A stretch of 46,873 nt of DNA from Anaerovibrio sp. JC8. GTDB lineage: Bacteria > Bacillota > Negativicutes > Selenomonadales > Selenomonadaceae. A program made the translations under genes and the position numbers. Of this stretch, positions 25,690 to 34,616 are shown one piece after another. The notes under the pieces are model-generated. The model was not told where the DNA came from. It made no database searches and saw only the letters and a list, made by a program, of their open reading frames with translations. Within the stretch, counting starts at the first letter, position 1, and each line of letters begins with the position of its first letter. The stretch is taken from the NCBI RefSeq assembly GCF_002100115.1, contig NZ_ANBM01000017.1, positions 1 through 46,873 on the forward strand. Reading direction: 5' to 3'.

Positions 25690-26235
25690 TTACTCGTTCA
25701 TCAAACGGTCCAGCATGAGAATTGCCGTAACGGACTTGGCATCATTGATACGTCCGTCCTGCACCATGCCCACCGCTTTACTGAGAGGCATTTTTACCAC
25801 ATTGATGAATTCATCCTCATCCGTATGCTGCTTGCCGGACTCCAGACCCCTGGCCGCATAGGTGTAAATAACCTCATTGCAGAAGCCCACACAGGTGGCC
25901 AGCTTGGTAAGGAACTTATACTCCTTGGCAGTATAGCCGGTTTCCTCGCTGAGCTCCCGCTTGGCACATTCCAGTGGATCCTCACCCACCATATCCAGCT
26001 TTCCCGCCGGAATTTCCAGGGTTACCTCATCAATAGGATAACGATACTGACGAACCAGAATCACCTGGCCATCATCAGTAACAGGAATAACTGCTGCCGC
26101 TCCCGGGTGCTTTATCCATTCCCGATAAGCAGTGCCCCCATTGGGCAGCTTAACCTTGTCCTTCTTTACATGGAGCAGCTTTCCATCAAATATATCTTCA
26201 CTGGATTCCTTTATCTCAATCAAATCTTCGTACAT
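25690..26235 (-). CDS. NUDIX hydrolase, ADP-ribose pyrophosphatase type
   Basis: Probably hydrolyses ADP-ribose and related nucleotide sugars. 181 residues. HPGAAAVIP and VRQYRYPIDEVTLEIPAGKLD are typical of the ADPRase/NudF group. The nudix box reads GKLDMVGEDPLECAKREL followed by SEETGY: REL-x-EE-x-GY is intact, but there are six residues rather than five between the leading Gly78 and Glu85, a one-residue insertion. Start ATG has GGAGGC upstream. It is separated from recN by 146 bases containing repeat copy 3. Confidence 0.93.
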   Translation of the reverse strand: MYEDLIEIKESSEDIFDGKLLHVKKDKVKLPNGGTAYREWIKHPGAAAVIPVTDDGQVILVRQYRYPIDEVTLEIPAGKLDMVGEDPLECAKRELSEETGYTAKEYKFLTKLATCVGFCNEVIYTYAARGLESGKQHTDEDEFINVVKMPLSKAVGMVQDGRINDAKSVTAILMLDRLMNE

Positions 26236-26281
26236 TAGGAGCCTCCAAAAAATAATTTTATAATAAATCTCTGCATTAGTC

Positions 26282-26374
26282 TATAACGCCATTGTTCAAA
26301 TTTTTCCGTTAGGAAAAATCTTCCAATTAGCGTTTCAACGAGGTGGGAGACATCTTTATCTTTACCTCGTTATA
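26282..26374 (+). repeat. Dispersed hairpin repeat, copy 3
   Basis: 93-base copy with TATAACG/CGTTATA ends. First hairpin ATTTTTCC-GTTA-GGAAAAAT within AACGC/GCGTT; second stem AACGAGGT/ACCTCGTT. It begins seven bases after the recN stop, in the recN-nudix gap, and may act as an mRNA stability or termination element there. Confidence 0.88.
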
Positions 26375-26381
26375 TTCATTA

Positions 26382-28094
26382 TTAGCCTAATTTTCGGGAA
26401 TACTGCTGCTTCTTTAACCCGGCATTGGTCAGCATTTCTCTGGCATTATCCAAAGAAGCTGCAGACACATCCACACCAGAGGCCATGCGGGCAATTTCGT
26501 TGACCCTCTCCCCCTCGGTCAGAGCCTTGACAGAGGTATAGGTCATGCCGTTGTTAACCTGCTTGTTGATATACAGATGCACATCCGCCATGCAGGCAAT
26601 CTGCGGCAAATGGGTTATGCACAGCACCTGCTTGTCCGCCGCCACCATGGCAATACGCTCCGCCACCATCTGGGCGGTTCTGCCACCGATACCGGTGTCA
26701 ATTTCATCGAAAATCATGCTGGCCGGGGAATCATCCCTAAAAGCAGTTACTGCCTTGATGGAGAGAGCAATACGGGACAGCTCACCGCCGGAGGCCACCT
26801 TCTGGATAGGCCGTGGCTCCTGGCCCGGATTGGCAGAAAAGAGGATTTCCAGCTCATCAGCCCCCAAATTGGAAAGCTGCTCTGCCTCATTGACGGCAAT
26901 TTCCAGCCGGGCATCCGGCATCCCCAATTCGTGGAGATGCTCCTCAATGGCCATGGACAGCCGGTCCCCGGCCTGCTTTCTAAGCTCCGTAAGACGCTGG
27001 GCCAGTGCCAAGGCATCCTTCTTTGCCTTTTCAATTTCCTGCTTTATGGCAGCAATATCCCCGTCGAAATTTTCAATATCCTCCAGCTGCTTCTGTGCCT
27101 TGTCCTTAAAGGCCAAAATGTCCTCAATGGTAGCACCATATTTTTTCTGCAGCTTATCTATTACATCCATCCGGCTCTGGAGCTTGTCCAAAAGCTGTGG
27201 ATTGAATTCCAGTTCATCGCCGTAATCCCGCACCTCATAGGCAGCCTCCTTTATCTGGATATAGGCCTCCTTGATGGTGTTGGTTACCTCCTCCAAGGAC
27301 TCATCGTAGCGGGACAGATCCTTTAAGTTCTCCACCACTTCCTCCAGACCGCTGACAATGCCAATACCGCTGTTGCCACCGCCATAGAGATTCTGGCAGG
27401 CCTCCCCGATATAATTGGAGATTTTTTCCGCATTGGACAACTTCTTAATCTCCCGCTCCAGCTCCTCATCCTCATTGTCCTGAAGCTGGGCCGCCTCGAT
27501 TTCCTGCACCTGCCATTTCAGCATATCCAGCTTTTGGGCATTATCCGCAGAATTCTTTTCCTTGTCTGCCAGCTGCTGTTCCTTTTCCTTCAGGGTCTTA
27601 TAGGCCACCTGATAATCCCTCAGGGCCACCTTGATGCGGTCATCGGAACCGTCCACCAGCTTGTACTGATTTGTGGCATTAAGAAGGGCCAGATTTTCAT
27701 TCTGGCCATGAATGTCTACCAGTAATGTTCCCAGCTTCTTCAGCACCGCTACCGTTGTATGGCAGCCATTAATCAAAATAGTGCCACGGCCGTTGCTGGT
27801 AATCTGACGGGTAATAATCAGCTCACCTTCCGAGGCATCAATGGCATTTTCAGCCAGATAATCTATAACATTTTGCTGATTCTCAAGAGAAAAAATTGCT
27901 TCCACCCGCAGCCAGTCAGTCCCCGTGCGGATAAAATCCGTAGACAGGCGGTTTCCCAGCATTGCACCCAAAGCATCAATAAGAATTGATTTTCCGGCAC
28001 CGGTTTCACCAGTAAGAATATTTAATCCCTTGTCAAAATCTATCTGAACCTGCTCCAAAAGAGCGAAATTCCAGATTGTAAGCGTATTGAGCAT
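26382..28094 (-). CDS. recN: DNA repair protein RecN
   Basis: SMC-like ATPase acting early at DNA double-strand breaks. 570 residues. Walker A GETGAGKS (29-36), long central coiled coil (about 150-370), ABC signature VASGGELSRIALSIK, Walker B MIFDEIDTGIGG and the CITHLPQIACMAD switch. Start ATG has TAGGAG upstream. Follows argR by 36 bases, the usual argR-recN order in Firmicutes. Repeat copy 3 follows immediately. Confidence 0.98.
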   Translation of the reverse strand: MLNTLTIWNFALLEQVQIDFDKGLNILTGETGAGKSILIDALGAMLGNRLSTDFIRTGTDWLRVEAIFSLENQQNVIDYLAENAIDASEGELIITRQITSNGRGTILINGCHTTVAVLKKLGTLLVDIHGQNENLALLNATNQYKLVDGSDDRIKVALRDYQVAYKTLKEKEQQLADKEKNSADNAQKLDMLKWQVQEIEAAQLQDNEDEELEREIKKLSNAEKISNYIGEACQNLYGGGNSGIGIVSGLEEVVENLKDLSRYDESLEEVTNTIKEAYIQIKEAAYEVRDYGDELEFNPQLLDKLQSRMDVIDKLQKKYGATIEDILAFKDKAQKQLEDIENFDGDIAAIKQEIEKAKKDALALAQRLTELRKQAGDRLSMAIEEHLHELGMPDARLEIAVNEAEQLSNLGADELEILFSANPGQEPRPIQKVASGGELSRIALSIKAVTAFRDDSPASMIFDEIDTGIGGRTAQMVAERIAMVAADKQVLCITHLPQIACMADVHLYINKQVNNGMTYTSVKALTEGERVNEIARMASGVDVSAASLDNAREMLTNAGLKKQQYSRKLG

Positions 28095-28130
28095 TGCGAA
28101 AATCTCCTACGTACCCAAACAAACAATAAC

Positions 28131-28592
28131 TCACTTAATTCCCATGCTCATGGCTTCCAGCTTTAGGGCTATTTCCTCTGCCATACTGGATGCCTTGACC
28201 ACCGCCAGAATGGTATCATCACCGGCAACGGTGCCGATAATCTCCGGCCAGCGGGCATTATCCAGGGCAGCACAAATGGAATTTGCAGCCCCCGGCATGG
28301 TCTTTACCACAATAATATTCTCACTGTAGTCGATTTTCTTAACCAGCTCCTTAAAAAGCCGTTGCATGCGGTCCTCGGAGTGCATTGACTGGGTATCCAT
28401 CGGATAGGCATAACGATACTTGCCGTTGCCACATGGAATCTTTACCAGCTGCATATCCTTTATATCACGGGAAACAGTGGCCTGGGTAACCTCAATATCC
28501 CTTGCTCTGAGAGCCGCAGCCAAATCCTCCTGAGTCTCAATTATCTGATTTTCAATGATCTGCTTTATCTTTGATTGTCTATGAGCCTTCAT
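28131..28592 (-). CDS. argR: Arginine repressor
   Basis: Arginine-responsive hexameric regulator of arginine synthesis and catabolism. 153 residues. N-terminal winged helix with ATVSRDIKDMQLVKI recognition helix; C-terminal oligomerisation and arginine-binding region with PGAANSICAALD and GTVAGDDTILAV. Its ATG overlaps the nadK stop (ATGA), so the two are translationally coupled. Confidence 0.97.
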   Translation of the reverse strand: MKAHRQSKIKQIIENQIIETQEDLAAALRARDIEVTQATVSRDIKDMQLVKIPCGNGKYRYAYPMDTQSMHSEDRMQRLFKELVKKIDYSENIIVVKTMPGAANSICAALDNARWPEIIGTVAGDDTILAVVKASSMAEEIALKLEAMSMGIK

Positions 28593-29449
28593 TTAGAATT
28601 CCCCCATAACTTACTTTTTAAAGTATCATAATAATTCTTGTCGCCAAACTTTATTATACGGGCCGGATTCTTACCCTTGCGGATATAAACCACGTCCCCG
28701 GGCAATAACTGAAAACTTTCCTGACCATCAAAGGTCATCTGAATATCCTGATGGACTGCCGCAATATAAATCTGCACTTCCTCATCATCGGGAATAATCA
28801 TAGGACGGGCATCCAGGGTATGGGGACAAATCGGGGTTATAAGCAATGCCGGAACCCGTGGATTTACTATTGGTCCCCCGGCCGATAAAGAATAAGCCGT
28901 AGAACCGGTGGCCGTAGAAACAATGACCCCGTCGGCCTTGTAATCATTAATCAGAGTATCATCAATGCGCATACTAAGGCTCAGCATACGGGAAAGTCCC
29001 CCCTTGCCGATAACCACATCGTTGATGGCGTGGCCCAGCATCCGCCGATTCCCCTGACTGAGGACTGAGCCGGAAATAACTGTGCGCTCCACCACCTGAT
29101 ACTCACCATTCAGTAAATTATCCAGCCGGTTTTCCAGCTCCGTCAGCTCAATATCAGTCAAAAAGCCTATCCTTCCTATATTGATGCCGCAGGCGGGAAT
29201 CTTTCGGGTATACAGCTTACGGCAAACCCCAAGAAGGGTGCCATCACCGCCGATGGTCAGGCCTAAGTCAATGGACTCCTTGTCCAAATCATCAACGCCA
29301 TACTCCGGACAGTTAAACATTTCCGCCACACTGCGGGACATTACAATACGAACCCTGTCCTGCTTGTCTGCGAAATATCCCCGGATACGTTCCATAACCT
29401 GCCCGGCTTCACCCTTATTTATATTTGGATAAATAGCAATTGTCTTCAT
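28589..29449 (-). CDS. nadK: NAD kinase
   Basis: Phosphorylates NAD+ to NADP+. 286 residues. GGDGT (67-71) nucleotide site, GINIGRIGFLTD, and ATGSTAYSLSAGGPIV are the family signatures; the usual NE-dipeptide block is AINDVVIGKG here (Asp for Glu). GAGGA ribosome site. Lies between tlyA and argR as in many Firmicutes. Confidence 0.97.
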   Translation of the reverse strand: MKTIAIYPNINKGEAGQVMERIRGYFADKQDRVRIVMSRSVAEMFNCPEYGVDDLDKESIDLGLTIGGDGTLLGVCRKLYTRKIPACGINIGRIGFLTDIELTELENRLDNLLNGEYQVVERTVISGSVLSQGNRRMLGHAINDVVIGKGGLSRMLSLSMRIDDTLINDYKADGVIVSTATGSTAYSLSAGGPIVNPRVPALLITPICPHTLDARPMIIPDDEEVQIYIAAVHQDIQMTFDGQESFQLLPGDVVYIRKGKNPARIIKFGDKNYYDTLKSKLWGNSK

Positions 29450-29475
29450 AAAGACGTCCTCTTAATTTATCTGCA

Positions 29476-30306
29476 TCACTTGTCCAGATTGCTGTGGGCC
29501 AATTCAACAGTCTCGGCCATTACCTCGTCGGTTACATGGTCCTCGGCCTCCTTGTCCCTGGTAAGCCATACAAGATACTCTATATTGCCCTCAGGACCCT
29601 TTACTGGGGAGAAGGTCAGCTCCTTGGTGACAAATTCCATGGCTCTGGCCGTATCAATTACATTATGGATTACCTCCAAATGTACCTTTGGATCACGGAC
29701 AACGCCCTTCTTGCCGACCTTTTCCTTGCCGGCCTCAAACTGTGGTTTAATAAGGGCCACCACCTCGCCATTGGCCTTCAGCATGCCTTTAACAGCCGGC
29801 AAAACCTTCTCAAGGGAGATAAAGGCCACATCAATGGAGGCCAAATCTATCAGCTGCCCAATATCCTCGGGAGTTACATTGCGGACATTGGTCCGCTCCA
29901 TGTTCACTACCCGTTCATCAGTGCGAAGGCTCCAGGCCAGCTGGCCATAGCCCACATCAATGGCGAAAACCTTCACTGCACCATTCTGCAGCATGCAGTC
30001 AGTAAAGCCGCCGGTGGAGGCACCAATATCAGCCGTAACCTTCCCCTTAAGCTCCACGCCAAATTCCTTGATGGCCTTTTCCAGCTTCAGTCCGCCACGG
30101 CTTACATACGGAATCTGATTTCCCAAAACCCGGATATCCGCTGTTTCCTTCACCATGGTGCCGGCCTTGTCGATTTTATTGCCATCAACTATAACCAGAC
30201 CCGCCATAATGGTGGTCTTGGCCCGTTCACGGCTCTGCACCAGATTTTTCTTGACCAGCAGCACATCCAGACGTTCTTTTTTTACTTTTTCAACACTATC
30301 AGCCAT
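29476..30306 (-). CDS. tlyA: TlyA-family rRNA 2'-O-methyltransferase
   Basis: 276 residues: S4 RNA-binding domain (residues about 12-70, RLDVLLVKKNLVQSRERAKTTI) followed by an FtsJ-like SAM methyltransferase with ADIGASTGGFTDCML and the DVAFISLEKVLP and LIKPQFEAG blocks. The actinobacterial homologue methylates 16S C1409 and 23S C1920; historical haemolysin annotation is not implied. Starts two bases after the dxs stop. Confidence 0.95.
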   Translation of the reverse strand: MADSVEKVKKERLDVLLVKKNLVQSRERAKTTIMAGLVIVDGNKIDKAGTMVKETADIRVLGNQIPYVSRGGLKLEKAIKEFGVELKGKVTADIGASTGGFTDCMLQNGAVKVFAIDVGYGQLAWSLRTDERVVNMERTNVRNVTPEDIGQLIDLASIDVAFISLEKVLPAVKGMLKANGEVVALIKPQFEAGKEKVGKKGVVRDPKVHLEVIHNVIDTARAMEFVTKELTFSPVKGPEGNIEYLVWLTRDKEAEDHVTDEVMAETVELAHSNLDK

Positions 30307-30308
30307 AA

Positions 30309-32195
30309 TTACAATTCACCGTACTTTTTCGCAATGCGTTCCGCTATCTGATGTGGCAGAAGTCCGCACAGCTCCAAAAGCTCAGGGCAGGAGCCCTGTT
30401 CAATAAATTTATCCTCAATACCAAAGCGCAATACCTTGGCCGTGTTAATACCAGCATCAGCCAGATACTCCAATACCCCGGAGCCAAAGCCGCCGGCCAG
30501 GGCATTTTCTTCCAGCGTAACCACTAAGCGGGCCTCCTTGGCCAGTTCATCTATAAGTCCAGTATCCAATGGCTTTATAAAGCGCATGTTTACAACGGTT
30601 GTATAAATATCCTGCTCCTTCAGCAGCTCCGCGGCCTTAATTGCCTGCTTGACCATACTGCCCACAGCAAACAGCACAATGGCCTTGCTGTCCCGTGACA
30701 GCACCTCGCCCTTGCCGATAGCCAGCTGCTCAAAGCCCGGCTTTACTGGAACCCCGGTAGCAGAACCACGGGGATAACGGACACTGATCGGGCCATTATA
30801 GTTGGCCGCCGTATAGAGCATATTACGAAGCTCATTTTCATCCTTTGGTGCCATAACCACCATATTAGGCACATGACGCAAATAGGAATAATCAAAAACC
30901 CCGTGATGGGTTGGGCCGTCAGCCCCCACAAGACCGCCTCTGTCCAGACAAATAGTTACCGGCAAGTTCTGCAGGCAAACATCGTGAACAATCTGGTCAT
31001 AAGCCCGCTGGGCAAAGGTGGAATAAAGAGCAACAAATGGCTTGCCACCTGTTGCCGCCATACCCGCCGCCATGGTCATGGCATGCTCCTCGGCAATACC
31101 CACGTCAAAGAACCGCTCCGGATATACTGCAGAAAACTGCTTTAAGCCAGTACCAGATGGCATTGCCGCCGTAATAGCCGTTATATTGTCATACTGGCCC
31201 GCCAGCTCTATAAGGGCCTTGCTGAAAATATCAGTATAGGAAGGGGGTGCCCCCTCCTTTTTAATCATTTCACCTGTATCGCAGTTAAAACGGCCTACAC
31301 CGTGGAACTTGTGAGGCTGATTTTCCGCAAAGGAATAGCCCTTGCCCTTGGTGGTCCGTACATGAATAAGCACCGGACCCTCAATTCCCTTAACCTTTTC
31401 AAAGACCTCCTGCATATACTCAATATTGTGGCCATCAATAGGTCCAATATATGTATAGCCCAGAGACTCAAAAAGACTGCCTGGTGTCAGCAGTGCATAA
31501 ATACCATCCTTTACGGAACCCGCAGCATTCCATACAGTTTCGCCTATGGTCGGGAATCCCTTCAAAAACTCCTGCAATTCCTTCTTGGCCTTATGATATT
31601 GGGGAGTAATACGAATATGGCTCAGATACTCGGACATGGCTCCCACATTTTTATCAATGGACATTTCATTGTCATTGAGGATAACTATCATGTTCTTGCC
31701 GGTAGTGCCGGCATAGTTAAGCCCCTCATAGGCCTCACCGCCGGTAAAGGCACCATCACCGATTACAGCAACCACGCTGTAATTCTGCTTGCGGATATCC
31801 CGCTCAATGGCCATTCCCACCGCCGCAGAAATGGAGGTACTGGCATGGCCCACACCAAAGGCATCACTGCTGGATTCAGACCGTTTTGGAAAGCCCGTAA
31901 TGCCTCCTTTGGTCCGCAGGGTACTAAATCTGTCCCTTCGACCCGTAATAATCTTGTGGGAATATGCCTGATGGCCAACATCCCAGATAATCTTATCCTT
32001 TTCAGGGTCAAATACGCTATATAGTGCCAGGGTAAGGTCAACAGTACCAAGGCTTGGGGCCAAATGACCGCCATTGGCGGCACAAGTATCAATTATCTTC
32101 CTTCTGATTTCCCCCGCCAGGCCTTTCAGCTCTGTCAGGCTGCACTTCGCCACATCTGAAGCGCAATTTATATTGTCTAATATATTCTCAGGCAT
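30309..32195 (-). CDS. dxs: 1-deoxy-D-xylulose-5-phosphate synthase
   Basis: Thiamin-diphosphate enzyme making DXP from pyruvate and glyceraldehyde-3-phosphate, the entry of the MEP isoprenoid pathway. 628 residues. HLAPSLGTVDLTLALY, GDGAFTGGEAYEGLNYAG with the ThDP/Mg site, THHGVFDYSYLRH and the transketolase C-terminal domain are all present. AAGGAG ribosome site. Directly follows ispA, so precursor supply and prenyl chain elongation are co-expressed. Confidence 0.98.
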   Translation of the reverse strand: MPENILDNINCASDVAKCSLTELKGLAGEIRRKIIDTCAANGGHLAPSLGTVDLTLALYSVFDPEKDKIIWDVGHQAYSHKIITGRRDRFSTLRTKGGITGFPKRSESSSDAFGVGHASTSISAAVGMAIERDIRKQNYSVVAVIGDGAFTGGEAYEGLNYAGTTGKNMIVILNDNEMSIDKNVGAMSEYLSHIRITPQYHKAKKELQEFLKGFPTIGETVWNAAGSVKDGIYALLTPGSLFESLGYTYIGPIDGHNIEYMQEVFEKVKGIEGPVLIHVRTTKGKGYSFAENQPHKFHGVGRFNCDTGEMIKKEGAPPSYTDIFSKALIELAGQYDNITAITAAMPSGTGLKQFSAVYPERFFDVGIAEEHAMTMAAGMAATGGKPFVALYSTFAQRAYDQIVHDVCLQNLPVTICLDRGGLVGADGPTHHGVFDYSYLRHVPNMVVMAPKDENELRNMLYTAANYNGPISVRYPRGSATGVPVKPGFEQLAIGKGEVLSRDSKAIVLFAVGSMVKQAIKAAELLKEQDIYTTVVNMRFIKPLDTGLIDELAKEARLVVTLEENALAGGFGSGVLEYLADAGINTAKVLRFGIEDKFIEQGSCPELLELCGLLPHQIAERIAKKYGEL

Positions 32196-32210
32196 GGTGT
32201 GGCTCCTTAA

Positions 32211-33095
32211 TTACTTATTTCTTTTCAATAAATATTCCACCAGTTCACGAAGGAAAGTGGCCTTATCACCAAACATCTCCAAGGCAGCTACTGCCTCGGC
32301 CACAGTATCAGCCGCCAGCTTCTGGGCCTCCTCCAAAGACGTCAGTGAAACGTAGGTTGACTTGTCATTGCGTTCATCACTGCCCACAGGCTTGCCAATA
32401 ACCGCCTCGTCACCAATAACATCAAGAATATCATCGGTAATCTGGAAGGCAAGGCCAAAGCAGTTAGCATACTTGGTCAGAGCAGCCAGCTCCTCCTCGG
32501 AAGCCCCGGCTACAATGGCACCACTTCTGATAGCAGCTCTGAACAGCGCACCAGTCTTGCCGTCATGCATTTTCTTCAATTCATCAAGGCTCAAAGATTT
32601 CTGCTTGCCTTCAGCCTCCAGATCAATGGCCTGGCCACCGCCCATACCGTTAGGACCGGCACCTATGGCCATTTCCCGAACCACCTTCAGCAATACATCT
32701 GCCGGCAGATTATCCTGGCGGAGCATCACCTCAAAGGCCTGGGTAAGCAATGCATCACCGGCCAAAATGGCCATGCCGTCACCATAAACCTTATGGTTGG
32801 TCAGCTTGCCCCGACGATAATCATCGTTGTCCATTGCCGGCAAGTCATCGTGAATCAATGAATATGTATGTATCATCTCAATGGCACAGGCTATATGAAT
32901 ATAATCCGTACCCTTGGCACCAATGGCATCAGCCGCCGCCATCAGCAAAATTGGACGCAGTCGCTTTCCTCCTGCAGTAAGGCTGTACTTCATGGCCTCA
33001 CAAAGAATTGGGGATAATGCCTTATCCTCCTGCAGTTCCTCCACAAGAGCACCCTCTATAAGTTTTATCCTTTCGTTCCATTGCGTCTTATCCAC
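32211..33095 (-). CDS. ispA: Polyprenyl (farnesyl/geranylgeranyl) diphosphate synthase
   Basis: Trans-prenyltransferase condensing IPP onto allylic diphosphates. 294 residues. First Asp-rich motif DDLPAMD (83-89) with the two-residue insertion of bacterial FPP synthases, second motif DDILD (220-224), GGKRLRP near 42-48. It starts with GTG, preceded by GGGAGG at a suitable distance. Chain length (C15 or C20) cannot be set by eye. Two bases after xseB. Confidence 0.95.
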   Translation of the reverse strand: MDKTQWNERIKLIEGALVEELQEDKALSPILCEAMKYSLTAGGKRLRPILLMAAADAIGAKGTDYIHIACAIEMIHTYSLIHDDLPAMDNDDYRRGKLTNHKVYGDGMAILAGDALLTQAFEVMLRQDNLPADVLLKVVREMAIGAGPNGMGGGQAIDLEAEGKQKSLSLDELKKMHDGKTGALFRAAIRSGAIVAGASEEELAALTKYANCFGLAFQITDDILDVIGDEAVIGKPVGSDERNDKSTYVSLTSLEEAQKLAADTVAEAVAALEMFGDKATFLRELVEYLLKRNK

Positions 33096-33097
33096 TT

Positions 33098-33340
33098 TTA
33101 TTGTCCTCCCTCAAGCTCCAAAGGCATTTCTACCACTTGACCATTCTCTTCTCTGAGGATAACATTCATCTTATCCTCCACAGCCTGCAATTCAGCCAGA
33201 CACTTTTTGGACAGCTCCATGCCCAAGGTATAATTATCAATTACATCCTTTAAGCTGGCCTCACCGCTCTCCAATTTATCTACAATCATTTCCAGATTGG
33301 CCAGATTTTCCTCAAAGGACGCTTCCTTTTTCCGTGGCAT
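33098..33340 (-). CDS. xseB: Exodeoxyribonuclease VII small subunit
   Basis: 80 residues, helical hairpin subunit that binds several copies per XseA. FEENLANLEMIVDKLESGEASL is diagnostic. AAAGGAGG ribosome site lies within the end of xseA, and the gene starts four bases after its stop. Confidence 0.95.
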   Translation of the reverse strand: MPRKKEASFEENLANLEMIVDKLESGEASLKDVIDNYTLGMELSKKCLAELQAVEDKMNVILREENGQVVEMPLELEGGQ

Positions 33341-33344
33341 AGAA

Positions 33345-34547
33345 CTATTCCTCCTTTATTGCCCTGACCTGGGCCTCAAGCTGGCCCCCGTTGAGCTTTA
33401 TTTTCACTAAATCGTTAATTTTTACATTATTGACATGGCTGATAACATTTCCCTTTGCATCCTGCACCATGCCATAGCCCCGTCTGATAACCCCCATGGG
33501 ATTAATCAGCTCCAGCTTGTCCATATCATGAAGCAGCCGATTTTTCTTTTCCTTAATCAGCTGGCCTGTTATCTTGTTCAATCTTGTCCGAAGATTTTCC
33601 AGCCTCATACTGCCTGTCTCCAGCATCCGTAAGGGCTGAGTAAAAACATAGCTGTTCATCAGTGATTCCAGACTGCGACGCCGGTCCTTAATACTGGACA
33701 TGGCAGCCAGCTGTATTCTTTCCTGTGCTGCCCTTATCCGTTGTATTACCTCTGACACGTCCGGGACAGCCAGCTCCGCCGCCTGGGATGGAGTGGCTGC
33801 TCTCTGGTCTGCCACAAAATCAGCCAGAGTAAAGTCAGTTTCATGTCCCACCGCTGAAATCACGGGAATTTTAGAATTAAAGATGGCCCGCACCACAACT
33901 TCCTCGTTAAAGGAACACAAGTCCTCCATGGAGCCGCCACCACGGCCTACAATAAGCACATCCACCGGATATTTTTTGTTGAAAAACTCAATCCCCCGGG
34001 CAATCTGCTCCGCTGAGCCTGCCCCCTGCACCATTACAGGATAAAGGGCCAGTCTGATGGATGGCATACGCCGTCCGGAAACTGTATAAATATCCCTTAG
34101 AACAGCTCCCGTAGGAGAGGTTACAACACCAATAGTCCTGGGAAAAGCAGGCAAAGCCTTTTTATGCTCAGCATCAAACAGGCCTTCCTTGGAAAGCCGC
34201 TCCTTCAGCTGTTCAAAGGCCAGGGCCAGCTCACCAACACCGTCCGGCGCCATACGGCTGACATAAAACTGATACTTGCCGTCCCGCTCGTAGACCTCCA
34301 CACTGCCAGTGGCCAGAACCTGCATATCGTTTTCCGGTCTGAATTTCAGTCGTTCAGCATAGCTGCGCCAGATAACACATTTCAGAATGGAATCCTTGTC
34401 CTTCAGATCAAAATAGCAATGTCCGGAGGAATACTGCTTAAAATTGGAAATCTGCCCTCTCACCGTGACATTGTGCAGGGCCAAATCATTCTTGATAAGT
34501 CCGGCAATATATTTAGTTATCTCTGATACGCTTCTGACAACAGCCAT
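33345..34547 (-). CDS. xseA: Exodeoxyribonuclease VII large subunit
   Basis: Catalytic subunit of the ATP-independent exonuclease acting on single-stranded DNA from both ends. 400 residues: N-terminal OB fold (SEITKYIAGLIKND, VRGQISNFKQYSSGHCYFDLKD), catalytic core with VIVGRGGGSMEDLCSFNEE and AVGHETDFTLADFVADQRAATPS split blocks, then coiled coil and C-terminal segment. A terminator lies between nusB and this gene, so expression needs read-through or a promoter in the 70-base gap. Confidence 0.97.
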   Translation of the reverse strand: MAVVRSVSEITKYIAGLIKNDLALHNVTVRGQISNFKQYSSGHCYFDLKDKDSILKCVIWRSYAERLKFRPENDMQVLATGSVEVYERDGKYQFYVSRMAPDGVGELALAFEQLKERLSKEGLFDAEHKKALPAFPRTIGVVTSPTGAVLRDIYTVSGRRMPSIRLALYPVMVQGAGSAEQIARGIEFFNKKYPVDVLIVGRGGGSMEDLCSFNEEVVVRAIFNSKIPVISAVGHETDFTLADFVADQRAATPSQAAELAVPDVSEVIQRIRAAQERIQLAAMSSIKDRRRSLESLMNSYVFTQPLRMLETGSMRLENLRTRLNKITGQLIKEKKNRLLHDMDKLELINPMGVIRRGYGMVQDAKGNVISHVNNVKINDLVKIKLNGGQLEAQVRAIKEE

Positions 34548-34579
34548 ATTTCACCATAAAATGCACAACACTAAAACAC

Positions 34580-34610
34580 AGAAAACGGGCCGCACCAGAA
34601 AATGCGGCCC
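34580..34610 (-). terminator. Terminator between nusB and xseA
   Basis: Stem GGGCCGCA/TGCGGCCC (34587-34594 with 34603-34610) with an eight-base loop, then GTTTTCTGTGTTTT on the minus strand. It splits the core series into two transcription units or attenuates xseA expression. Confidence 0.82.
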
Positions 34611-34616
34611 TAGATC

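Noticed and set aside
29476-30306. TlyA as a haemolysin
   Set aside because: S4 plus FtsJ-like domains and the dxs-tlyA-nadK context mark an rRNA methyltransferase.
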